From assembly GCA_018902545.1 (NCBI GenBank), contig JAHIQM010000015.1, forward strand, positions 310,001-374,000: a stretch of 64,000 bases of DNA, written 5' to 3'. Each line of letters begins with the position of its first letter. Within the stretch, counting starts at the first letter, position 1. A program made the translations under genes and the position numbers. Source of the stretch: Pseudomonadota bacterium. Its GTDB lineage: Bacteria > Desulfobacterota > Desulfovibrionia > Desulfovibrionales > Desulfomicrobiaceae. Shown here one piece after another: positions 9,627-18,118 of this stretch. The notes under the pieces are model-generated. The model was given only the letters and a program-made list of their open reading frames with translations, did no database searches and had not been told where the DNA came from.

Positions 9627-10955
9627 ATGAGCGAAACTGAAGAATTAACAAAGGAAGATTTGACCCCTTGCCTTGCTCGACACACCTTGTTGTCAAAAAA
9701 TAATTTTTTGCGTGGGACCGCAGTATATATGGCCTCAAATATGGTCACCGCTGCGATCCCATTTTTGCTTCTTCCTGCAATGACTCGGTATCTCTCCCCT
9801 GAGGAATATGGGCAGGTTGCCATGTTTCAGGTGATGATTGGGGGACTCGGAGCGTTTGTCGGCTTGAACGTTGTTGGAGCTGCTAGCAGAAAATACTACG
9901 ACGAAAATCCGATTCACGTCATGAATGAGTACATTACGACATGTTTGCATATAATTATTGCAAGTGGAATTGCAGTATTTTGTTTACTATTTGCTTTTAA
10001 AACTCCGTTATCACAGTTTTTAGGATTGGATCCAGAATGGATTCTTTGGTGTGTTTTTGTTGTGGTTGTATCTTCAATAACTCAGTTGCAACTCGGACAG
10101 TGGATTGTTCGCAAAAATGCAAAAAAATATGCAATATTTCAGATTTTACAGAGTATTGTTATAATGTCATTGTCACTGTTGTTTGTAGTTATGTATAAGG
10201 AAGGCGTTTGGGGCCGTGTTGCTGCTCAGATTATTGGGGCAAGCATTGGTGGCGCGGTCGCGCTTTTCTCATTGTACAAAGATGACTTGTTGGGTTTTTT
10301 TGTCTGGAACCCTGTCTATGCCAGAGAAGCGCTGTCATTTGGCGTGCCATTGATTCCGCATGTGGCTGGTTTGTTTCTGCTGATGTCTATCGATCGGTTG
10401 ATTGTTAATGTGGAGCTTGGTTTGGCAGAGGCTGGCATATATGCTGTAGCTTCGCAGATCGCGTATGCAATGGTTTTGATTTTTGATGCAGTGAACAAGG
10501 CTTATGTGCCATGCCTGTACGAGAAACTTAAAGATGACGTATTCGAAGAAAAATGCCGCATTGTTCGTAACACATATGTTTGGTTTGGATTTATTTTTGC
10601 GATTGTAGGATGTGCATTTCTTGTAGGGCCCGAGATTATCGTATGGATTGCCGGTGAGAAGTATGCTGCAGCTGCAAAGCTTGTAGGCTGGCTTGCCTTA
10701 GGTCAAGGTTTCGTTGGGATGTATCTGATGGTTACGAACTATATTTTTTATTCCAGAAGAACAGGCTTGCTCTCGTTGACAACAATTTGTTCTGGAATAC
10801 TAAATGTTGCTCTTTTGTTTTTATTTATCCGTTTTTTTGGTGTTACAGGAGCGCCCATTGCTTTCTGTATTGCTATGTGTTTTCGATTTATTGTTACATG
10901 GGTTGTGGCTCAGAAGCAATATCCCATGCCGTGGTTCTCCTTCATTTTAAAATAA
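9627..10955 (+). CDS. Oligosaccharide flippase (Wzx/MATE-like)
   Basis: Multi-TM protein, NNFLRGTAVYMASNMVTAAIPFLLLPAMTRYLSPEEYGQVAMFQVM...; polysaccharide-biosynthesis exporter pattern. Confidence 0.88.
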   Translation: MSETEELTKEDLTPCLARHTLLSKNNFLRGTAVYMASNMVTAAIPFLLLPAMTRYLSPEEYGQVAMFQVMIGGLGAFVGLNVVGAASRKYYDENPIHVMNEYITTCLHIIIASGIAVFCLLFAFKTPLSQFLGLDPEWILWCVFVVVVSSITQLQLGQWIVRKNAKKYAIFQILQSIVIMSLSLLFVVMYKEGVWGRVAAQIIGASIGGAVALFSLYKDDLLGFFVWNPVYAREALSFGVPLIPHVAGLFLLMSIDRLIVNVELGLAEAGIYAVASQIAYAMVLIFDAVNKAYVPCLYEKLKDDVFEEKCRIVRNTYVWFGFIFAIVGCAFLVGPEIIVWIAGEKYAAAAKLVGWLALGQGFVGMYLMVTNYIFYSRRTGLLSLTTICSGILNVALLFLFIRFFGVTGAPIAFCIAMCFRFIVTWVVAQKQYPMPWFSFILK

Positions 10956-11146
10956 TGTGTATGTATTTTGAGTTTTAATATGTGCATAAATTTAAAAGGT
11001 GCAATTTTGCGAACAAAATTTATTTTTTATGATATGTGTAAGCGTTAAAAATTAATTAGTTAGTAAAATTTTAACGTTTATGATATAAGTAAAAAATTTA
11101 TAAATTTTATATTAAATTTTATATAGGTAAAGCTAGTTAATTCTAT

Positions 11147-12055
11147 ATGTGCATTAATTTTAAGAGTTGTTTTAGTGAATTGCTTAGTCCAAATTTGCGA
11201 CTATTGTTGCGGTACGTAAAGCATTCAGCCGTCACAAATATTAAGTTATTTATAGGGGCAAGATGTTTTAAATGGAAGATATTACGTGCTCAGGATTTAT
11301 CTGTAATGATGAAGGAGAGTGGGGTTTGTCATGTTTTGGGATCTGGATATTCCTTGAATGACTCATTGTCTCTTATTGATTCTGAGAAGGACTTTGTTAT
11401 TGGTTTTAATTTTTCTGGTTTGGCGTATAGAAATTCAGATTTATATTTTATAGAAATATGTAATAATTATAATGTAGTATCTAAAGCGCAATATATTCTT
11501 TGGAGGCACTTGTGTAGTTCTGGAAAAAAAACGCAATATATTTTTAAAAACATTGCTGAAAGACATAACTGTATTTTTAATATAGATAAAAAATATGGAA
11601 ATAAAGTATTATATTTAAAAGATGCTATAGTTGGCTTGGATGATGTTAAGTCATTGAATTTTTTTAGTAAAATGTTGTTGTGTAACAGTGTGTTGTTTTC
11701 TAACCAAGTTCAAAGTATATCTACCGCTATAACTGCAGTTGCCTTAGCGTATAAAATCGGGTTTAAAAAAATTATTTTGCACGGAATTGATTTTTCTGGC
11801 CCTCATTTTTATGATATTGTTAAGTTTTCTGATGTACAATGTGAATTAATACGGAGAATAATATGTTCAACAAAAGTTTTTAATTATACAAAAATGCATC
11901 AAACAAATCTTGGTTTAGTAACGCATGAAGAATTGTTGATTTATTTAAAAGAAAAGTTATTGAGTAGGGGTGTTGTACTTGAAGCAGCTCTGAGTGATAG
12001 TAATCTTGGTATAATATTTAGTCAGTCCTGCAAGCGCGACAGTGACTCAAAATAA
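11147..12055 (+). CDS. Hypothetical protein, possible GT42/DUF115-like glycosyltransferase
   Basis: VCHVLGSGYSLNDSLSLI near the N-terminus and SISTAITAVALAYKIGFKKIILHGIDFSGPHFYD in the C-terminal half; very AT-rich. Confidence 0.5.
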   Translation: MCINFKSCFSELLSPNLRLLLRYVKHSAVTNIKLFIGARCFKWKILRAQDLSVMMKESGVCHVLGSGYSLNDSLSLIDSEKDFVIGFNFSGLAYRNSDLYFIEICNNYNVVSKAQYILWRHLCSSGKKTQYIFKNIAERHNCIFNIDKKYGNKVLYLKDAIVGLDDVKSLNFFSKMLLCNSVLFSNQVQSISTAITAVALAYKIGFKKIILHGIDFSGPHFYDIVKFSDVQCELIRRIICSTKVFNYTKMHQTNLGLVTHEELLIYLKEKLLSRGVVLEAALSDSNLGIIFSQSCKRDSDSK

Positions 12056-12114
12056 ATTTAATTTTTTGTTAGAAAAAATGTATTTCGAATAATTCTCAGA
12101 GTGCTGTAAGCTTT

Positions 12115-12553
12115 GCCCTGCCGGGACCATGTAGGCGAGCGTGTCTACCGTCATCTGGATACATGTCAATTCAAGACGTTACTTCATGCTCGAGTTTTGC
12201 GATTGGAATGCCCGGAACATGGAGTGCACTAGGTGTTTGTGCCCTGTACTGAGTTACTGTTTCTCTTCACATTGCTCATCGAGCGCTGGTTCATAGATGT
12301 ACTCACGGAGTGCGCAACAGAGTGGATGGCTCTCGACGCTTGCTGAACATGGGATGAGGTTTAGTGAGTATGGAGCGGGCTGTTCGACGAGGCCTTTCAC
12401 ACAGGGAGGCCCGGCCGATTCACTATCTCGGATTGGACGAGAAAGGATTCCGCAAAGGGCACTCCTGCATGACCATCGTCTGCGACCTTAACCTTATGCG
12501 CAGCACGGTCGAGCATGTCCGAAGATCGGAATAAGAGCAGCCTAGAATATTTT
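12115..12553 (+). pseudogene. Decayed ISL3-family-like transposase remnant (older copy)
   Basis: Fragments in shifting frames: DHVGERVYRHLDTCQFKTLLHARVLRLECPEHGVH; MERAVRRGLSHREARPIHYLGLDEKGFRKGHSCMTIVCDLNLMRSTVEHV; EDRNKSSLEYF. Confidence 0.7.
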
Positions 12554-13881
12554 GGTTCTTCGGCGTTTGAAGTGGAATTCATGAAGCCACCACGGCCTGA
12601 ATCGGGGCCGCAATCAGGTAAACCCATGGTGATGAAGTTCTCCACATTTCGATACCCCCTGGCTCTGGCCCTCGCTGCCTGGAACAGGCCATTGAAGCCT
12701 TCGAGCCTCGCATTGGTGTAGCAAGGAATGCCAACGATGAAGGACTCGCGGCAGGTGCCTCTCAAAACTGGCCAGCGCACTCCTTACTGGCTCCAGGAGA
12801 GGACAGTCGGCCGCGTACTCGGCAGCATGCTTGAGAAAATGGGTGATGCGCCACTTGGCGGCCTGTCTTGATTCGGCTCGCCGAGCCCAGCGCAGAAGTT
12901 CTTTGACACGGTAGGCCTTGGCGGTAGCGAAGCCCTGTTCGACGAGTTCCAGAAGAGCGTTCTCTTGGTTCTGCGCTCGCCCTTTTTCTGCACCCTTGAG
13001 CACGGCCCATCGGTTTGGTCCGGCAGCTTTGTCTGCCTGGCCTCAAGCTTTCTGACTTCATCTACGGCCTTGGTGAAGAGCTGTACGACATGGGACATGG
13101 AACCAATCAACCGTCACCGAGGTTGACTTGAACTCCTGTTCGACGGCGGAGAGGAACGCAGGCGACATGTCGCAGACAACTTCGACGATCTCGGGTCGCC
13201 CCCATGGGCTTTGATGAGCGCGCAGAATTTCGCTAGGCATTCCCTGCCCTTGCCGGGAGTCGCAAAGACACGGGCTTGTCGGATCGATCCAGGTCGATGA
13301 AGACGGTAATGTAGTTGTGGCCGCGCTTGGAAGCGGTCTCGTCCAGGCCGATCTCAGATCCAGCGCAGCGATCGCTTTGGACGCATAGTGATGAACGATG
13401 CGCCACAGACGCTTGTCCGTGACCTCAACGTGGCGGGCTACGGCGTTGACTGGCATCTCGCGGATGAGGCTCATGACCACCTGCTCAAAAAGCAGGGTGA
13501 AGCGAATGCCTTCCCTGTCCACGGGGCATCCACCCGCCGGATTCCGTGTTCCGGACAATTGATCCCCGGTAGTTGGGCTGTGAGGTAGCAATGATGCTGG
13601 AAGAAGTTGAGATGCCGCCAAGTGTACTCCTTGAAGTCAATGAGCCTTGCACGCGGCGCCGCACTCAGGGCACGGATACAGCGCTCTGTGGTCGGCACCG
13701 AGTTCCAGATGGAGCTTGGTTGGCGTATGGTCGGTATCAAGACGTTGGCTCATAACTTTCCAGGGCGGCTGAGGCCAAGACCCAAGGCGAAGATTTGTTC
13801 AGCAAGCATGGCAACCCTCCTGAGGGAGGGCTACCCAAACTGATCGAGGTCGGTCAATTCAACATTAAACGTCGAAGAACC
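12554..13881 (-). mobile_element. ISL3-family-like insertion sequence, inactivated
   Basis: Terminal inverted repeats: left GGTTCTTCGGCGTTTGAAGTGGAATTC, right (reverse complement) GGTTCTTCGACGTTTAATGTTGAATTG; transposase pieces on the minus strand. Confidence 0.8.
12579..13809 (-). pseudogene. ISL3-like transposase pseudogene with frameshifts
   Basis: Pieces in different frames: MLAEQIFALGLGLSRP; KEYTWRHLNFFQHHCYLTAQLPGINCPEHGIRRVD; GIRFTLLFEQVVMSLIREMPVNAVARHVEVTDKRLWRIVHHY; VTVDWFHV; NARLEGFNGLFQAARARARGYRNVENFITM. Confidence 0.8.
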
Positions 13882-13943
13882 AAATTTTTAGGGTTAATCT
13901 CGTTTGTTATCACTGAGATGGTTTATTTGCGAGGGGATCTAAT

Positions 13944-14702
13944 ATGGGTGCAGACAATTATGAAATTAAACCGCTAGCGATATCTATAATTACAGCCACA
14001 TATAACGTAGCCCTAGATCTCCCTCGGCTCATCGATAGCCTTCGTAACCAAGCAAATAAAAATTTTGAATGGATTGTAGCAGATGGTGGATCAACTGACG
14101 AGACGCTTGAAATTTTGAATCAGGTAGAAGATTTGAATCTTATCGTTGATTCTGAGGTAGATTTTGGAATTTATGACGCGCTGAATCGAGCGATAAAATC
14201 CTGCTCCGGAGATTACTATCTAGTTTTAGGTGCAGACGATGTGTTGTATCCTAATTCGATTGAGTATTTTTATTCTATCATTAAAGAACAAAATTTTCCG
14301 GATTTGATTGTTGCGAATGTTGAAAAAGATGATGGAAAAATATTATATCCAGTTAAAAAGTGGAAATTTTTATATTCACAGCGAGCATATGTTTCTTCGC
14401 ATGCTGTAGGAACATTGATATGCAAAAAATTGCATGATATTCATGGATATTACTCTTCAAAATTTCCGATTGCCGCAGATCAATTTTTTTTAAAAAAAGT
14501 TGGCGACTCCGGATGCGTGATTCATTACGCTGAATTTGTTGCAGGGAAATTTGGTTCTAAGGGAGTCAGCAATTTTGATATGCTCGGATCTCTTACCGAG
14601 TTTTTTCGAATTCAAATTATGACTGGCGAATGCAAGTATTTGCAAATTTTAATTTATTTTTTAAGGCTATTAAAAAATATAAAAAGGTTTGGTCGTGCAT
14701 AA
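13944..14702 (+). CDS. Family 2 glycosyltransferase
   Basis: AISIITATYNVALDLPRLIDSLRNQANKNFEWIVADGGSTDETLEIL. Confidence 0.88.
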   Translation: MGADNYEIKPLAISIITATYNVALDLPRLIDSLRNQANKNFEWIVADGGSTDETLEILNQVEDLNLIVDSEVDFGIYDALNRAIKSCSGDYYLVLGADDVLYPNSIEYFYSIIKEQNFPDLIVANVEKDDGKILYPVKKWKFLYSQRAYVSSHAVGTLICKKLHDIHGYYSSKFPIAADQFFLKKVGDSGCVIHYAEFVAGKFGSKGVSNFDMLGSLTEFFRIQIMTGECKYLQILIYFLRLLKNIKRFGRA

Positions 14703-15531
14703 GGCTAATGTTTCTGTCGTTATACCTTGCTTCAATTCAGAAGCAACTATTTTGCGTGCGCTCGATTCTGTTTTACAACAAACGCTAGTTCCGAACGAAA
14801 TAGTTATTGTCGATGATGGTTCGAGCGATAGTACGGAGTCAATTGTCTCTTTTTTTTTACATTCAAATTCTCTGATAAATATTAGGTACTTTCGTTTGTC
14901 AGTAAATTCTGGCCCGTCAAAGGCTAGGAATATTGGATGGAATTATAGCATTTCAAAATATGTTGCTTTTTTAGACGCAGATGACACATGGCATCCAAAA
15001 AAAATTGAAATTCAATACGAATTCATGGAACAAAATTCGTACGTTGATATTTGCGGCCATGCGTCAGGATTATTTAAAGATGAGATAGATGAGGTCTCAG
15101 GAAAAAAAGATTTTTTTTTGTTTTTCTTACATCACTTATTAATAAAAAATAGGTTTAGTACTCCATCTGTAATTATTAAACGTGAGATTTCTTTTCGATT
15201 CAATGAAACGATGCGATACTCTGAAGATTATAATCTTTGGTTGAATTTGGCAGCTTCGGGACATTTTCTCGCGTTTATTCCAGAGACTTTGTGTTATTTG
15301 CATAAAGAACGATATGGGGAAGCTGGCCTATCCAGCAACCTGATTCATATGTGGCTTGGCGAGATATCTTCATTTTTTGAACTTTGGAAGAAAAACTCTA
15401 TTTCGCTTTTAGTGTTATGTTTTTTTTGTGCGTTTTCATTTTTGAAACTTGCTAAACGTTTTTTCTGTAATAAAATACTTCGTTTTTTTATTCTTAATAA
15501 ATTTAAAAAAATAATATATTTAAATAGCTGA
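14689..15531 (+). CDS. Family 2 glycosyltransferase
   Basis: VSVVIPCFNSEATILRALDSVLQQTLVPNEIVIVDDGSSDSTESIV; FLDADDTWHPKKIEIQ. Confidence 0.9.
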   Translation: MVVHKANVSVVIPCFNSEATILRALDSVLQQTLVPNEIVIVDDGSSDSTESIVSFFLHSNSLINIRYFRLSVNSGPSKARNIGWNYSISKYVAFLDADDTWHPKKIEIQYEFMEQNSYVDICGHASGLFKDEIDEVSGKKDFFLFFLHHLLIKNRFSTPSVIIKREISFRFNETMRYSEDYNLWLNLAASGHFLAFIPETLCYLHKERYGEAGLSSNLIHMWLGEISSFFELWKKNSISLLVLCFFCAFSFLKLAKRFFCNKILRFFILNKFKKIIYLNS

Positions 15532-15812
15532 ATATTTATGAGGTGATTTTTTTGTGTAGTTGTTATTTGTTGTTACACGCTAGAAATTCAAAGCAAAATT
15601 TAGCATATATACACAGTAATTCTATTGATTGGCAGCTTTTAAAAACGAATGTTAGAGTAGAGCCTTTTTTTGCATAGCTACTATCGTCTGAAATTCGAGT
15701 ATTATGAATATCAGAGAATATTTAAAATTGTCTATTATTCTGTGTACTATCTCATAGCCTCAAATTATTGGAAGGTGGGGTTTGTCGCTCGCTTACAATA
15801 CGGTTGTTGTAA

Positions 15813-16754
15813 ATGACTAAGACCGTTGCAATTACCGGCGGAACCGGTTTCATTGGCCGTCATCTTGTGGCCCGCCATGTGGCTCTTGGCGATGAGGTCC
15901 GTTATCTGACGAGGTCGAGTTTAAAAACGACTTTAGCTGGCGCTACGCCCTTTATCGGAGATATACGCTCCGGGGTAAACCTTAGAGCCTTTGCCGCTGG
16001 CGTGGATGTACTTTATCACTGCGCGGCGGAACTGCATGATGCGTCCATAATGGATGAGGTCAATGCGCGGGGCACAGAACGGTTGTTGGCCGCTGCCCAA
16101 GGTGAAGTCGGGCTTTGGGTGCAGTTGAGCAGTACCGGGGTCTATGGTCCGGTGCGCCGCGGTGTTGTTGATGAAGAGAGTATTCTTGCTCCGGTCAATT
16201 CGTACGAGCGAACTAAGGCAGCGGGCGATGCGCTGGTTCAGGCGGCCGCTAAGAACGGCTTGAAGTGCTTCATTCTCCGCCCTTCGAATATTTATGGTCC
16301 GGACATGCCCAATCAATCTTTGTTTCAGTTGATTCGCATGATCGATCTGGGCTTGTTTTGTCATTTCGGCCCCAGGGAGACCGTGGCCAACTATATTCAT
16401 GTCAGCAATGTCATTGATGCGCTGGTGTTGTGCTCAGACAGCAGCTCGCCTGAGGCAGGGCGTGCATACATCGTTTCCGACTCATGTCCGATGGAGCACT
16501 TTGTCGGATTGATTGCCAGGGCTCTGGGCCGCAAAGCGCCTCGCTGCCGCTTGCCGGAATTGCCGGTCCGAATGTTGGCGCGTGTCGGGCAGTATCTGCC
16601 CGGCTTCCCCCTGCGTGAATCGCGGATCGACGCCCTGACTAATGCCGTACGCTACAATTCAGCCCGAATTGAGCTTGAGCTGGGGCACCGCAACCGCGTC
16701 AGTCTTGAGGAAGGCGTCACCGAACTGGTTGAGGCGCGGAAAAATTATTCATGA
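15813..16754 (+). CDS. NAD-dependent epimerase/dehydratase (SDR family)
   Basis: KTVAITGGTGFIGRHLVARHVALGDEVRYLTR; YERTKAAGDALV; LRPSNIYGP. Confidence 0.88.
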   Translation: MTKTVAITGGTGFIGRHLVARHVALGDEVRYLTRSSLKTTLAGATPFIGDIRSGVNLRAFAAGVDVLYHCAAELHDASIMDEVNARGTERLLAAAQGEVGLWVQLSSTGVYGPVRRGVVDEESILAPVNSYERTKAAGDALVQAAAKNGLKCFILRPSNIYGPDMPNQSLFQLIRMIDLGLFCHFGPRETVANYIHVSNVIDALVLCSDSSSPEAGRAYIVSDSCPMEHFVGLIARALGRKAPRCRLPELPVRMLARVGQYLPGFPLRESRIDALTNAVRYNSARIELELGHRNRVSLEEGVTELVEARKNYS

Positions 16755-17893
16755 AAAAAATATGCTTTGTTACATCTACCCCAATGACAATGCGTGCTTT
16801 CATGTCCAATCATTTCAAGGCGCTCTCTGGTTTGTATGAGTTAACCGCAATCTCAAATTTTCATTCTAAAGGTGATTTTTCTGGCTGGAGTTCAGGTATT
16901 CAATGCGTGAGTATTCCCATCGCCAGGCCTATTCGGCCCTTGCCAGACATTGTGTCGCTTATTGAGTTGTATCGCCATTTTCGAACGAACCGTTACGACG
17001 CTGTTCATTCGATAACCCCGAAAGCCGGTCTGCTGGCAATGCTTGCAGCCTTGATGGCCGGTATTCCGCTACGAATTCATTGTTTTACTGGTCAGGTTTG
17101 GGCAACTCGGAATGGCTTAGCTCGTGAAATGTTAAAGCGAGCGGACAAGCTTATTGTTTCATGTGCCACGCATGTTCTCACGGACAGTTACTCTCAGCGT
17201 GATTTCCTCGAAGCTGAAGGAGTTTTGAGTTCAGGCCAGGGAGTTGTGCTCGGACACGGTTCGATATCAGGTGTGGATTGTGACCGGTTTTGTCCGGACA
17301 GTGCGGTCCGTGAAAGGGTCAGACGTGAACTTGGTATTCCGCAAGATGCGCTCCTGTATGTATATCTTGGGCGCTTAACTCTCGACAAGGGCGTGCTCGA
17401 CCTTGCGCAGGCATTTTCTATGCTGGCTCAAAAGTGCAATGATGCTTGGCTTCTTATTGTCGGCCCTGATGAGGCTGGTATCTCTGCTCAGATATATGAC
17501 CGGTGTAGATCTGTGCAGAATCGGGTCATCCGCGTAGATTACACTTCAACCCCTGAAAATTACATGGCATCTTCAGATGTCTTCGTCTTGCCCAGCTATC
17601 GAGAGGGGTTTGGAAGCGTCATTATCGAAGCTGCCGCTTGTGGCGTGCCAGCAGTAGCGTCCTGCATCTATGGCCTTACTGACGCTGTCGCTGACGGTGA
17701 AACCGGGCTTCTTTACCCTGCTGGTGATATCGAGAAATTGCTAGATAGTCTGTTGCGCTTTTATGATGACCCAGTCATGCGTGTCGAGATGGGCATGAAG
17801 GCGCGAGAGAGGGCGGTAACAAATTTTTCGATGGATTATGTAACGTCCGAAATGGTGCATTTTTATTCAGGTCTCATGCACGAAGATACTTAG
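16751..17893 (+). CDS. Family 4 glycosyltransferase
   Basis: LLYVYLGRLTLDKGVLDLAQAF...; VFVLPSYREGFGSVIIEAAACGVPAVASCIYGLTDAVADGETGLLYPAGD. Confidence 0.9.
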   Translation: MKKICFVTSTPMTMRAFMSNHFKALSGLYELTAISNFHSKGDFSGWSSGIQCVSIPIARPIRPLPDIVSLIELYRHFRTNRYDAVHSITPKAGLLAMLAALMAGIPLRIHCFTGQVWATRNGLAREMLKRADKLIVSCATHVLTDSYSQRDFLEAEGVLSSGQGVVLGHGSISGVDCDRFCPDSAVRERVRRELGIPQDALLYVYLGRLTLDKGVLDLAQAFSMLAQKCNDAWLLIVGPDEAGISAQIYDRCRSVQNRVIRVDYTSTPENYMASSDVFVLPSYREGFGSVIIEAAACGVPAVASCIYGLTDAVADGETGLLYPAGDIEKLLDSLLRFYDDPVMRVEMGMKARERAVTNFSMDYVTSEMVHFYSGLMHEDT

Positions 17894-17944
17894 CCCTCGT
17901 TATGACGCCTAGGATAGATTTTACAAATCTGGGTCAATCAAGAA

Positions 17945-18080
17945 TGACGCCACCGCAAAAAGTCGTCATCCCCTTGAAAAAGGGGGATCCATGCCTTTTT
18001 AACTATTTGAAAAGAATGGATTCCCGTCTTCGCGGGAATGACACCCATGCTTCTTTCGGGACAATTTTGCAGTGACATCA
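17945..18080 (+). repeat. MITE-like dispersed repeat, copy 1
   Basis: tgacgccaccgcaaaaagtcgtcatccccttgaaaaagggggatcc...ggattcccgtcttcgcgggaatgaca...gggacaattttgcagtgacatc; TIRs plus two internal hairpins. Confidence 0.8.
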
Positions 18081-18118
18081 AGAATGCTTCTTTGCTTTAA
18101 GATACATGGAGTGTTTAC

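Noticed and set aside
11043-11076. Inverted repeat CGTTAAAA...TTTTAACG between wzx and the 11147 gene
   Set aside because: Very AT-rich stem in AT-rich DNA; could be chance, with no T-run or other support for a terminator or binding site.
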